64,000 nucleotides of DNA from assembly GCA_023386585.1 (NCBI GenBank), contig JAEWJM010000012.1:15055-79054 (forward strand), read 5' to 3'. Of this stretch, positions 1 to 8,734 are shown one piece after another. Source of the DNA: Bacteroidota bacterium. Lineage in GTDB: Bacteria; Bacteroidota; Bacteroidia; Flavobacteriales; Flavobacteriaceae. Positions within the stretch are counted from its first letter, which is position 1. Each line of letters starts with the position of its first letter. Below the pieces are notes generated by a model. It did no database searches and had not been told where the DNA came from. It worked only from the letters and a program-made list of their open reading frames with translations. The translations under genes and the position numbers were made by a program.

Positions 1-827
1 TCTCGAACTCTTGAGGCACCGACACCGACAAACATTTCAACGAAATCGGATCCGGATAATGAAAAGAACGGAACCCGGGCTTCGCCGGCGACAGCTTTTG
101 CGAGAAGCGTTTTCCCGGTTCCAGGCGGTCCGACAAGCAGCGCGCCTTTTGGGATCTTACCTCCGAGATTCGTATATTTTTCAGGGTTTTTCAAAAACTC
201 GACGATTTCCTGGATTTCTTCCTTGGCGCCTTCGAGTCCGGCCACGTCTTTAAACGTAGTCTTGATGTCGGTTTTTTCGTCAAATAGGCGTGCTTTCGAT
301 TTCCCGATGTTGAATATCTGGCCTCCGGCGCCACCGCCAGCACCGCCCGACATCCTGCGCATGATGAAGATCCATACGGCAATGATGATAATTATCGGAA
401 GCAGGCTTAGGAAAATGTCTGTCCAATTGTTCTTCGGAAGAAAATTAAATTCCTTAAGCTTATGATCTTTAACCGCCTGTTCCAGTTTTTGCTGGAAAAT
501 CTGGTCGTTTCCGATGTCAAAAGTATAATGCGGGCCCTTATTTGGATTGTTCATCAAATCGCGGGCAACCGCTTTATGCTCGGGAAGGCGAAGCGCTTCC
601 GGAGTTAGATATACTTCGGCTTCGGTCTTATTGTAGATGATTACTTTTGAAACATCGCCACGCTCAAGATATACATTGAACTTCGACGACGACGTCTTGG
701 AAGGTTCCTGGAATGTCGAACCTCCGGTAATAAAGCTGATGAACAGGAAAATCAATATGATTCCACCGTAAATGAGCCATGGGCTGATCTTGAATTTATT
801 CGGATTCGGATTATTATCTTTGGCCAT
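1..827 (-). CDS. ftsH: ATP-dependent zinc metalloprotease FtsH, N-terminal part (cut by window edge)
   Basis: Membrane-anchored AAA+ protease that degrades misfolded and regulatory membrane proteins. Only about the first 275 codons are here; the gene runs off the left edge. Translation from the ATG at 827 begins MAKDNNPNPNKFKISPW, followed by a first membrane segment, an FtsH extracellular domain, a second membrane segment (isoleucine-rich, about residues 140-155), a Gly/Ala linker and the start of the AAA domain with Walker A motif GPPGTGKT. The zinc site (HEXXH) lies outside the window. rsfS ends 16 bp upstream on the same strand, so the two are probably cotranscribed, an arrangement known in flavobacteria. 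Confidence 0.95.
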   Translation of the reverse strand, partial: MAKDNNPNPNKFKISPWLIYGGIILIFLFISFITGGSTFQEPSKTSSSKFNVYLERGDVSKVIIYNKTEAEVYLTPEALRLPEHKAVARDLMNNPNKGPHYTFDIGNDQIFQQKLEQAVKDHKLKEFNFLPKNNWTDIFLSLLPIIIIIAVWIFIMRRMSGGAGGGAGGQIFNIGKSKARLFDEKTDIKTTFKDVAGLEGAKEEIQEIVEFLKNPEKYTNLGGKIPKGALLVGPPGTGKTLLAKAVAGEARVPFFSLSGSDFVEMFVGVGASRVR

Positions 828-843
828 CAAATGTTCTCCTTAT

Positions 844-1215
844 TTAGTATTTGTTCTGAATGGTAGTGATCTTTGCGTCACCCCACAAACTTTCTATATT
901 ATAATATTCCCGAATGTGCTTCTGGAACACATGCACGACAATATTGACATAATCCATCAGCACCCATTCGGCATTGTCAGTGCCTTCAACGTGCCAAGGC
1001 TTGTCTTTTAATTCTTTTGAAACTGTTTTTTGGACTGAGTTAACAATTGCGTTAACCTGTGTATTTGAACTTCCGTTGCAGATGATGAAATAATCGCAGA
1101 CCGCTGTGTCTATTGCCCGCAAATCAAGAATATCAATATCATTTCCCTTAACTTCCTCTATTCCTTTGATGATGTTAGCAAGAAGGACATCATGGTTTGT
1201 TGCCTTTTTCGTCAT
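844..1215 (-). CDS. rsfS: Ribosome silencing factor RsfS (YbeB/Iojap family)
   Basis: 123-residue RsfS/Iojap protein, which binds L14 of the 50S subunit and blocks subunit joining when nutrients are scarce. The family core is visible: an acidic strand ending in DLR, then the conserved block around CDYFIICNGSS and a tryptophan/glycine segment (PWHVEGTDNAEWVLMDY). Length fits the family. A -7 element (TAACTTTG, minus strand, at 1244-1237) lies about 22 bp upstream of the ATG, back to back with the birA promoter. It precedes ftsH by 16 bp. Confidence 0.93.
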   Translation of the reverse strand: MTKKATNHDVLLANIIKGIEEVKGNDIDILDLRAIDTAVCDYFIICNGSSNTQVNAIVNSVQKTVSKELKDKPWHVEGTDNAEWVLMDYVNIVVHVFQKHIREYYNIESLWGDAKITTIQNKY

Positions 1216-1236
1216 TTAAAATTTTTCAGTATTGCG

Positions 1237-1266
1237 CAAAGTTATCATTTTTTGTGGTTAAATTTG
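1237..1266. promoter_or_regulatory. Divergent promoter pair for rsfS and birA
   Basis: Two flavobacterial -7 elements (consensus TAnnTTTG) sit back to back between the divergent genes. TAACTTTG on the minus strand (1244-1237) faces rsfS, and TAAATTTG on the plus strand (1259-1266) faces birA. No well-spaced TTG -33 box is obvious for either one. Confidence 0.5.
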
Positions 1267-1288
1267 AACCTTAACATAAGATTAAAAA

Positions 1289-2032
1289 TTGTCTTTCAAC
1301 AATTTCCGGACGCCCGTTGTCAAACTCGATGCCACTCCGTCAACCAACGATTTTCTTAAGGAATTAGCCGCTCAAAACGAACTGGAAAATTTCACCGCAG
1401 TTACGGCAAAAAGCCAGACGAATGGCCGCGGACAAATGGGAGCAACGTGGCAGGCCGAGGCAGGTAAAAACCTGACCATGAGCGTGTTTGTCCGAAATGC
1501 GGTACAATCGTACGGGCAACTTCCTGACCTCAGCATAGCCGTCGCGATGTCGGTTTTTGATGTGTTTGCACCCAAGGTCCCAAAAGCATCTGTCAAATGG
1601 CCTAACGACATAATGTCAGATAACTTCAAAATTGGCGGGATCCTGATCGAAAACAGCCTTGCGTCGGATGAGATTCGTTCGATTATCGGAATCGGGATCA
1701 ACGTCAACCAAACCGACTTTGCCGGGCTACCGAAAGCTTCATCAATTAAAGTTGTTTCCGGGTTAGAATACGATGTGGATGCATTCGCGGTCGAACTGAT
1801 CGACTCACTTCAATTGCGGATAAAGGGGCTCTCGCAATCCCGCGAACAATTGTGGACGGAATATCAATCGGTGTTATTTAGAAAAGGTGTTCCGATGGCA
1901 TTCGAAGATCAGCAAAAGCGGCGCTTTATGGGTATTATCACCGGTGTCGCGCAGGACGGCCGGATCGAAGTTCGCCTCGAAGACGATTCGCTTCAGCTTT
2001 TCGGAATCCGCGAAATTGCGATGCTTTATTGA
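1289..2032 (+). CDS. birA: Biotin--[acetyl-CoA-carboxylase] ligase
   Basis: Transfers biotin from biotinyl-5'-AMP to the carrier domain of acetyl-CoA carboxylase. Catalytic-domain motifs are present: STNDFLKELA near residue 18, TNGRGQMG (the GRGRRG-type biotinyl-AMP loop) near residue 45, KWPNDI near 105 and GIGINVNQ near 135. There is a short C-terminal SH3-like part and no N-terminal DNA-binding domain, so it is a monofunctional ligase of 247 residues. The start chosen is TTG at 1289, 23 bp after the -7 element; no ATG is available in the right place. It converges with the GldH-like gene and overlaps it by 7 bp. Confidence 0.93.
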   Translation: MSFNNFRTPVVKLDATPSTNDFLKELAAQNELENFTAVTAKSQTNGRGQMGATWQAEAGKNLTMSVFVRNAVQSYGQLPDLSIAVAMSVFDVFAPKVPKASVKWPNDIMSDNFKIGGILIENSLASDEIRSIIGIGINVNQTDFAGLPKASSIKVVSGLEYDVDAFAVELIDSLQLRIKGLSQSREQLWTEYQSVLFRKGVPMAFEDQQKRRFMGIITGVAQDGRIEVRLEDDSLQLFGIREIAMLY

Positions 2033-2520
2033 TGCGACTTTCTTACTTCAATTCCGACCCCAAGCACATTCGGCAAATAGGCAAAATTGAAATCATTCCT
2101 GAGCTTTAAGGTGTAATTACCCGCCGGCAACTTCCTGCTTCGAAAAACTTCCTGCTTGAAATCGCAATAATCACCGGTACAATCGGCCAATTGTTTGCCA
2201 TCCGCGTCACGAAGCCGAAGTATCACATCGATTAATTCGTTTTCTCCTGAAGGTTTGCCGATGGTTAGCTTCAGCGGAATCGTCGCAAGCGGGCTGTCGT
2301 ACACATGGCTGAAATGAACCAAAAGGTCGTAATTGCCGTCGGAGGGAATGTTGAAAGAGTAGGAGTGGACTTCATCCTTCGGCCATCGGCTGGCATTGAA
2401 ATCCTTATCGAACTGTTTATAGATACGGTCGCCATCGCACGAAGAAACCACGAGCAGTCCGATCAGTAAGTAAACCAATCGCAATGAGCTAGACGCTAAA
2501 CCATTGATACTTAGTTTCAT
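2026..2520 (-). CDS. Lipoprotein, GldH-like
   Basis: 164-residue lipoprotein with a signal peptide and a lipobox ending in Cys (LLVVSSCDGD). Organisation resembles the gliding-motility lipoprotein GldH: Cys followed by a DxIYxQ-type segment, a predicted beta-sandwich and a C-terminal glycine/valine strand (NVLGVGIEVRK). Identity is only approximate, so no symbol is given. The ATG at 2520 is preferred over a TTG at 2544 because it places the signal peptide at the N-terminus. It is the last gene of the exporter operon, 27 bp after the TolC stop. A short perfect inverted repeat (TTGTAC-AAG-GTACAA, about 2530-2544) lies in that gap. Confidence 0.5.
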   Translation of the reverse strand: MKLSINGLASSSLRLVYLLIGLLVVSSCDGDRIYKQFDKDFNASRWPKDEVHSYSFNIPSDGNYDLLVHFSHVYDSPLATIPLKLTIGKPSGENELIDVILRLRDADGKQLADCTGDYCDFKQEVFRSRKLPAGNYTLKLRNDFNFAYLPNVLGVGIEVRKSHQ

Positions 2521-2547
2521 TAGGATATTTTGTACAAGGTACAATTT

Positions 2548-3870
2548 TTACAGATTGAAATCTTCTCCCATATAAAAACGGATCAGCGCATTGTTGAACA
2601 ACAGCTCATACTTTGCCTGGATCAGCTCGGCCTGAGTGGTATTGTACATGATCTTGGTCGTATTCAACTCATTGATGTTGATTTTTCCCAACTCAAATTT
2701 CAGCGCATCGGCGTCGTAGCTTTTCTTCGAATAATCGAATGCCAGATTAGTCGACTCAGTTTTCTTAAGCGAAGTTTTCGCATCGTTGATTGCTTTCAGC
2801 ACCTCGCGGGTCAGCCGGTTTTCTTCCATTTTGGTTTCAACCTTCGATTGAAGATAGCGCATTTTGCTGCTTTTGATCTTTCCGTAATTGTCAAACTGGC
2901 TAAAAATCGGAACCGTAATATAGAAACGGATGCTTTTGGTCGTGTTCTCGTCGAGTTGCGTCGAAAAGGGAATTTCCTCGTCGGTTGAACTGTAGTTGCT
3001 CCGATACATTAGCCTTAGGGTGACTTTCGGCAATAGCGGCGCACGGGCCAAGCTCAGTTCGGCTTTTGCTTTCTGCTGCTCAAAAAGGCTCATCTTATAC
3101 ATGGGATGCTGGCGTGCTGCTTCGGCTGCAAGCGCATAAGGATCACTGTCCACTGCAGCAACTTGCGGATCGAGCTGCAATTCAGGTTGCATCAGTGTTA
3201 TTTCCTGATCAACCGGAATGTTCATCAGTTGCTTGATCGCGATCATATTGTCGGCAAGCATATTTTTCGAGTTCAACAGACGCAGTTCTTCACTTGCCTT
3301 TTGCGATTTGATCTTGAAGAGTTCACTTTCTGAAATAACGCCCTCATTGAACTTCAATTCGCCGATTTCAACCTGTTTGGCGCTGGAACGTATCTGTTCT
3401 TCATTTGCCTCAATGATTTCCTGAAGGTAAAGAATCGTGATGAAATGCTGGGCAAGGCTGATGGAAATCTCATTGCGTACTTGCTGCAGGTTGGCCTTGT
3501 CGATTTCAAGTTGCTGCTTTTTGATCTTGATATTGTTGTAAACCTCAAATCCGGAAAACAGATTGAAATAGGCATTAAGCGTTCCCTCGGTATTGCGCAA
3601 ATTGTCGCGTACATATAAGTTGGTGTCTGAGTCGATCTCTTTTCCCCACGAATTCCGGTTTTCGCCCTCCGCATAAATATTAGGGAGGAACTTTCCGAAT
3701 GTGGCGCGGTGTTCGTAAACAGCGGCCCGCTCCTGATAATCGGCGCTCTTCAAACGTAAATTGTTGGCAAAAGCCCGCTGTTGACAATCAGCGAATGTCA
3801 GCACTTCCTGCGCCGAAGCGCCAATTGAAACGAACAACGCCAGTAAGAGGATTTTCTTCATCTTATTCAA
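2548..3870 (-). CDS. TolC family outer membrane efflux/secretion protein
   Basis: 440 residues with a cleavable signal peptide (about residues 1-20) and two OEP repeats rich in long coiled-coil helices, as expected for the outer-membrane channel of a tripartite exporter. Its start overlaps the end of the HlyD-like gene by 8 bp, so the two are translationally coupled. The partners are the C39-peptidase ABC transporter and the adaptor upstream. Confidence 0.88.
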   Translation of the reverse strand: MNKMKKILLLALFVSIGASAQEVLTFADCQQRAFANNLRLKSADYQERAAVYEHRATFGKFLPNIYAEGENRNSWGKEIDSDTNLYVRDNLRNTEGTLNAYFNLFSGFEVYNNIKIKKQQLEIDKANLQQVRNEISISLAQHFITILYLQEIIEANEEQIRSSAKQVEIGELKFNEGVISESELFKIKSQKASEELRLLNSKNMLADNMIAIKQLMNIPVDQEITLMQPELQLDPQVAAVDSDPYALAAEAARQHPMYKMSLFEQQKAKAELSLARAPLLPKVTLRLMYRSNYSSTDEEIPFSTQLDENTTKSIRFYITVPIFSQFDNYGKIKSSKMRYLQSKVETKMEENRLTREVLKAINDAKTSLKKTESTNLAFDYSKKSYDADALKFELGKININELNTTKIMYNTTQAELIQAKYELLFNNALIRFYMGEDFNL

Positions 3871-5092
3871 ACGTATTGTCCATTTTATTAAACAGTTTCT
3901 TCATGATGTACTGATACATCTGCATTTTTTCAATAATGATCTCGCCTTTGAGTTTGTAGCCCGCCTTAAGGCGAATGTTCGGGTTGTACTGTTTGATATT
4001 GGCCAGACAGTAAAAAGATTTTTCCACATCCGACGGCGAAACATAGGTCACTTTTCCCTTGATTGCCCCATATCGGTAATAATTATAGGCGTCGAGTTTC
4101 AGGTTGATGTCCTGCCCGGGTTTTACATACGCCAGATCCTTTTCGTCAAGCGTGACTTTCGCATAAAACGATTCCTGTGACGGTGCGATGATTGTCAACA
4201 GATCGCCTTTGTTCAGCGTCTGAAGGTTTTGCCGTGAATTGTACAAGTTCGAAACAGTTCCTTTCATGGGCGAAGTAATCACCAGTTTTCCAAGTTCATC
4301 CTGCATATACGCCATGTTGTATTTTCCGTCCTTTATCGCGTTTTCGAGCTCGATGATCTGGCGCTCGTAATTGGCAATTTCGTCTTCAACGTCAATGATT
4401 GTCCGCCTCAAATCGTTTTTACTGCGTTTGTAATTGTTGTAAAGGTTTTGATAGTCGTACGTTTTGACGTTTTGCGAAGTTTTCACGTCGACTTCACTGC
4501 GTTTATCCGAAAGGTTTCGTGTTTTTGACTCCGAGAGCTCGTATTTTGAAATCGCGCCTTTTGCGTAAAGAAGTGAATCGGTCTTGAACTTGTCTGTCAG
4601 GATTGACGATTGTTGTGAGGCGAGGTTCAGTTTATCGTTCAGGTATTTGATTTCCTGCGCGGCCTTGCTTCGGTCGGTTTTGTAAATATTGGACTGAATC
4701 CGAAGCAACTGTTTGAGTGATTTGCGCCTTTCAACCGAATTGTCGATCAGCTTCCTGATCACGCCGATTTTCGTCTCCATTGCCGCAACATCCGCTTGTA
4801 ATACGTTGAAATCGGACTTCGTCTTCTTATTTTCCAACAGAAATAACGTATCGCCCTTATTGACTTTCTGTCCTTCACGAACCAGCACTTTGACTACCCG
4901 GACCTCATTCGGGGCGTTGATCTTCATTTGCGGCGTGTTCGAGTAGATTTCACCACTTTTGAAGCTCACCGTATCGTTAATGCTCAGTGCGAACACCAGC
5001 ACAAGCACGATCAGCAGGAACGTCACCAAAATCCGGTTAAGGATCAGGATGAAGTTTATCGATTTAGTGTTATAATAAATTGAGTTCTCCAT
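3863..5092 (-). CDS. HlyD family periplasmic adaptor of a C39-type ABC exporter
   Basis: 409-residue membrane fusion protein. One N-terminal transmembrane segment (about residues 13-38) is followed by a lipoyl half-motif (VRVVKVLVREGQKVNKGDTL), a long coiled-coil hairpin, the second lipoyl half (ITSPMKGTVSNLYN) and a C-terminal beta-barrel. It should bridge the inner-membrane ABC protein and TolC. The start overlaps the upstream ABC gene by 23 bp and the stop overlaps tolC by 8 bp. Confidence 0.9.
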   Translation of the reverse strand: MENSIYYNTKSINFILILNRILVTFLLIVLVLVFALSINDTVSFKSGEIYSNTPQMKINAPNEVRVVKVLVREGQKVNKGDTLFLLENKKTKSDFNVLQADVAAMETKIGVIRKLIDNSVERRKSLKQLLRIQSNIYKTDRSKAAQEIKYLNDKLNLASQQSSILTDKFKTDSLLYAKGAISKYELSESKTRNLSDKRSEVDVKTSQNVKTYDYQNLYNNYKRSKNDLRRTIIDVEDEIANYERQIIELENAIKDGKYNMAYMQDELGKLVITSPMKGTVSNLYNSRQNLQTLNKGDLLTIIAPSQESFYAKVTLDEKDLAYVKPGQDINLKLDAYNYYRYGAIKGKVTYVSPSDVEKSFYCLANIKQYNPNIRLKAGYKLKGEIIIEKMQMYQYIMKKLFNKMDNTFE

Positions 5093-7460
5093 CGGTAATG
5101 AGGTATTTTTTCGAGAAATTGATGTTGTTGATCGGTTCGTGCGAAATGATAATGTACGTTTTCTCTTGTTCGTTGTTGATCATCGATTCAACTTTGTTGC
5201 GGGACTCAATGTCCATTCCCGAAAGCACTTCGTCAAGGATCACGATCTCTGCATCCGAAAACAGGGCGCGCAGCAACAGGATTTTCTTGCGTTGTCCGGT
5301 TGATAGGTTTTTGCCATTCTCGTTGATGATGAAATCCAGGCCGTCATCTTTTGAGGCAATGAAGTCATAGAAGTTGATATCTTTCGCACGATCGAGAATT
5401 TCAGAAATTGAAATCTCTTTTCCGAGTGCAATGTTGTTGTGGATCGTGTCGTTGAACAAAATGTCTTCGTTGGTTACCAGGAGGATTTTGTCGCGCATCC
5501 GCTCGGCATTGTAGAATTTCTTATCGCGTTCGTTGACAAGGATTGAACCCGAACTTGGCAGATACAGCGTTGTAAGGATTTTGCTGAATGTGGATTTTCC
5601 GGATCCGTTTTGGCCTTCGATTTTTATCTTTTCACCGTTTTTGATCTTGAGGTTGATGTTTTTCAGTACAAATTCGTTTGGAAGGTAGCCGTAAAAAATG
5701 TTCTGGAACTCAATCCGGTTGATCTTAAATTCGCTGATTCCTTTTTCGGAAGGCGCTTGTGTACGCTCGTCAAAATCCAGATACCTTTTCAGGATAACTT
5801 CATTTTCCTGCAGCGTCATGTTGTCGTCCAGGATGCTTTTCAGTGAAGAAAATATTTTCGACGAAAGCGCAATGAAAGTAACGATCTGGCCCAATGTGAT
5901 CACTTGCGTCGTAATTGCCGATTCTGTCAGGAAGACGATGATGAACACCGACGAAACCACGACAATCGTTGCAACGACAACTTTGTTTACCAGGTCGACA
6001 TAGCCGTTTCGCAACTGGATCCTGAGATAATCGTTGATGCTGGAAAAGATCTTGTTCGAATGGAAATTTTCAATCTTGAAGCTTTTTATAACCTGGATTC
6101 CTTCGACTTTCTCCATCATTTTCGAAAGGAAATCGGCCTTACGGATGTAACGAAGCCGTTCGTTCTGCTTGAGGTATGGCGTAATGAACCGGAACCAGAG
6201 ATAAAATAAGATCATCGAAGCCAATACGATCATCGTCAGCTTCTTATCGATAAAAAACAAAATGAAAACCGAGTATATCGCTACGATCACGTCGACGAGG
6301 ATTCCGGTGAAGAACTTCATGAAGAAACTCTTCAGCTTCAATGAATCGCTGACACGTTCCATCAAATCTCCTTTTTTATACGAATGGATATAAGCCAGCG
6401 ACGACCGGTTTATTTTTTCATCAAAAGAAAACAGGAAATAGCGGTCAAGGACATTTCCAAGATGAATGGACACGAAATTCTTATAAACCGTCGTAAAGGT
6501 GTCGAACATTTTATAGATACCAAGTCCAATTGCGAACAGGACAACGGTGCTCATATTGTAGGTCGGCAAGACGTTGTCGATCAGGATTTGGTTGGTAAAC
6601 ACCGCGATCTGTGCCGTTGTCGCTGAAAAAAGCGCAGCGAAAATATAAATGTACCACAGCTTTTTGTACCCGCCGAGCTGCTTGAAAAGTTGCCAGTAGA
6701 GGCTTCCCTGTTTCTCTTCAGGAAAGGAAACTGTGGCCGCTTTCTCCTCGTCATTTTTGACGGTAAGGATCAATGGCGAATTGTTCTTGATCTTGCCTTT
6801 GTCGAGTTCAAGCGTCTTGAAATTTGCCGGAATTGTAGAAATATCTTGATTCTTCAGCAGGTCGTCGAGGAAATTCCGTTCCGAATCGGCATCTTTAAAT
6901 CCGAAATTATTCCGCAAATATTTGAAATAAGTCAGCTTATTGAACAACGTAGCGTGGCCGTTTTCCTTCAGCGCCTTATTGACGTTGATGTTGTAGTCGG
7001 CGAGATCCTGCTGGATCAACGAAAGGATTTTGTCCTCTGTCTCGGCGATGTCCCAATGGTTTTTGGTGAAATGCGCTTTCTTCTTGATCTCCTGAATCGA
7101 GAGGTAGTACTGGCTTCCTTTTGTGGGATCGTAGATTTTCAGCTGGTTGCCTTTGAGTTCATTGGCAACAACATAGTGGAGTCCGCGCTTATTCTTGATC
7201 GGAAGGATAAACGGCATAAGTTCCTCAAGATGAGAAGCATCACCGTTCACGTAATTCACGTCGAGCAACTTGAATCTCGTTGAGAATCCGTGGTTGTCCA
7301 GGAAGTCGCGAAGGTCAGAAATGCGGGAACCTTTTTCTTCGAGCGGGATATGTTCTTCGATGTATTTTCTGGAAATATTTTTCCCGTAAATATTGAAGAT
7401 CGTTTTTATCGCGCTGATTCCGCAGTCATTACTTTTTAATTGTGGGTCAGTCTTAGGCAT
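5070..7460 (-). CDS. Peptidase-domain (C39) ABC transporter, bacteriocin/peptide exporter type
   Basis: 796-residue exporter that cleaves a double-glycine-type leader and secretes the peptide. The N-terminal C39 protease is complete: Gln7, Cys13 in SNDCG, His95 in LHYVVA and Asp111 in IYDP. An insert of about 100 residues follows, then a six-helix membrane domain (about 270-560) and an ATPase domain with Walker A GQNGSGKST (about 615), signature LSTGQ (about 720) and Walker B ILDE. It is the first gene of a four-gene operon with HlyD, TolC and a lipoprotein. The 194 bp upstream contain no recognisable substrate peptide, so the cargo must be encoded elsewhere. Confidence 0.9.
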   Translation of the reverse strand: MPKTDPQLKSNDCGISAIKTIFNIYGKNISRKYIEEHIPLEEKGSRISDLRDFLDNHGFSTRFKLLDVNYVNGDASHLEELMPFILPIKNKRGLHYVVANELKGNQLKIYDPTKGSQYYLSIQEIKKKAHFTKNHWDIAETEDKILSLIQQDLADYNINVNKALKENGHATLFNKLTYFKYLRNNFGFKDADSERNFLDDLLKNQDISTIPANFKTLELDKGKIKNNSPLILTVKNDEEKAATVSFPEEKQGSLYWQLFKQLGGYKKLWYIYIFAALFSATTAQIAVFTNQILIDNVLPTYNMSTVVLFAIGLGIYKMFDTFTTVYKNFVSIHLGNVLDRYFLFSFDEKINRSSLAYIHSYKKGDLMERVSDSLKLKSFFMKFFTGILVDVIVAIYSVFILFFIDKKLTMIVLASMILFYLWFRFITPYLKQNERLRYIRKADFLSKMMEKVEGIQVIKSFKIENFHSNKIFSSINDYLRIQLRNGYVDLVNKVVVATIVVVSSVFIIVFLTESAITTQVITLGQIVTFIALSSKIFSSLKSILDDNMTLQENEVILKRYLDFDERTQAPSEKGISEFKINRIEFQNIFYGYLPNEFVLKNINLKIKNGEKIKIEGQNGSGKSTFSKILTTLYLPSSGSILVNERDKKFYNAERMRDKILLVTNEDILFNDTIHNNIALGKEISISEILDRAKDINFYDFIASKDDGLDFIINENGKNLSTGQRKKILLLRALFSDAEIVILDEVLSGMDIESRNKVESMINNEQEKTYIIISHEPINNINFSKKYLITDGELNLL

Positions 7461-7654
7461 TATTGGGGGCTGTTATCAAATCATCCGGATGTTGCCACAC
7501 GGTTAATAAATAATTTGTGCAATATTACCCAAATACACAAACAGCCGGCACATTCTTCCGCAAATAGCTCGAAAACTCGATTAAATGCGGAAAAAATTAA
7601 TTTTAACGGTAGGAAAATTTCTTGCGAAAAGTCGGAAAAGATATAGTAATTGCC

Positions 7655-8047
7655 TTACAGTTTGCCCATATTTGCAGCCAAAGTTTCAATGAATTTGCTG
7701 ATTGGTCCTTTCACCATCATCGCCATCATTGCATTGAATTGGCCTTCAAAATAAAGCTGTACATCCGACTCATCTTCAGCAACCGGATCGATGTATGCGG
7801 TAAGCGTAAAAGGAAGTTTGTCATTGGCCGCGCCGAGGACGATCTTATTTGGCGCCATCTTTTCTTTAAGCCGAAGCTCGATTTCCGGCATTCCTTTCAA
7901 TCCGAAAATAAAAGAATCCTGCGAAAGCACTTCAAATTTGGCGATGCTTTCCGGCATAAGCTTTTCGAAGTTGGCCACATTGGTCAATTGGTCAAAAATG
8001 TACTGCGCCGGTTTTGCCACGCGCTTCTTGGGGCTGTTGAGTTCCAT
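7655..8047 (-). CDS. SRPBCC family protein
   Basis: 130-residue START/SRPBCC-fold protein with the typical beginning (strand, then PAQYIFDQLTNVANFEKLMP), a central beta-sheet, and a long C-terminal helix (PISKFIETLAANMGKL). Such proteins bind hydrophobic ligands; the specific ligand is unknown. It lies 6 bp downstream of pyrE on the same strand, so the two probably form an operon. Confidence 0.85.
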   Translation of the reverse strand: MELNSPKKRVAKPAQYIFDQLTNVANFEKLMPESIAKFEVLSQDSFIFGLKGMPEIELRLKEKMAPNKIVLGAANDKLPFTLTAYIDPVAEDESDVQLYFEGQFNAMMAMMVKGPISKFIETLAANMGKL

Positions 8048-8053
8048 AGCTGT

Positions 8054-8701
8054 TTATACTGCGACGCCCCAGCCTGAAGGATTTGTCCTCCATTCCTGCA
8101 GCGCCTGTTGTTCTTCTTCAGTGATGTAGTTTTTATCGGTCGCGAGGCCGAGCAGCGTTTCATAATTGCCTAGCGTGTTCAACTGTACATTGGCGTTGGT
8201 GAAATTATCAGCGGCCACCTGAAATCCATAGGAGAAAATTGCGACCATTCCCTTAACGTTGGCGCCTGCATCGCGAAGCGCATCGACCGCCTTAAGGCTA
8301 CTGCCTCCGGTGCTGATCAAATCCTCGACAACGACCACGTTCTGGCCTTTTTGCAAGAATCCTTCGATCTGGTTTTGCCTTCCGTGGCTTTTTGGCTCCG
8401 GCCGAACATATACAAACGGCAGCCCCATATACTCGGCAACCAAAATACCGATACCGATCGCACCCGTTGCGACGCCGGCGATGACATCAGGTTTGCCGTA
8501 AATTTTTTCGATGTTTTTGGCAAATTCCTCACGAATGTAATTCCTGATCGGCGGGAAGGAAAGTATCATCCGGTTGTCGCAATATATAGGGGATTTCCAA
8601 CCCGAAGCCCATGTAAAGGGATTTTTCGGATTCAATTTTATTGCATTTATTTGCAAAAGCAGTTCGGCAGTTTTCCTGGCTGTATCTGTATTAAAAATCA
8701 T
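8054..8701 (-). CDS. pyrE: Orotate phosphoribosyltransferase
   Basis: Converts orotate and PRPP to OMP in pyrimidine synthesis. The 215-residue form starting MIFNTDTARKTAELLLQI at 8701 matches the family length; a 256-residue extension upstream would add residues not seen in the family. The PRPP-binding motif VVVVEDLISTGGSS and a K-rich loop (RPEPKSHGRQNQIEG) are present. Its promoter (TTG at 8732-8734, 18 bp, TACATTTG at 8706-8713) lies inside the start of the divergent NUDIX gene, which would give an mRNA with almost no leader. Confidence 0.95.
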   Translation of the reverse strand: MIFNTDTARKTAELLLQINAIKLNPKNPFTWASGWKSPIYCDNRMILSFPPIRNYIREEFAKNIEKIYGKPDVIAGVATGAIGIGILVAEYMGLPFVYVRPEPKSHGRQNQIEGFLQKGQNVVVVEDLISTGGSSLKAVDALRDAGANVKGMVAIFSYGFQVAADNFTNANVQLNTLGNYETLLGLATDKNYITEEEQQALQEWRTNPSGWGVAV

Positions 8702-8705
8702 ACTG

Positions 8706-8734
8706 CAAATGTATAAAGTTTTTGTGAACGACAA
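8706..8734 (-). promoter_or_regulatory. pyrE promoter embedded in the NUDIX coding start
   Basis: On the minus strand, TTG (8734-8732), an 18-bp spacer and TACATTTG (8713-8706) match the flavobacterial consensus. The -7 element covers the ATG (8709-8711) of the divergent NUDIX gene and ends 4 bp before the pyrE start codon. The predicted start of transcription is at or within a few bases of the pyrE ATG. Confidence 0.6.

Noticed and set aside
6690..7283. 197-codon plus-strand frame
   Set aside because: It is wholly antisense to the C39 ABC transporter, which has strong motifs throughout.
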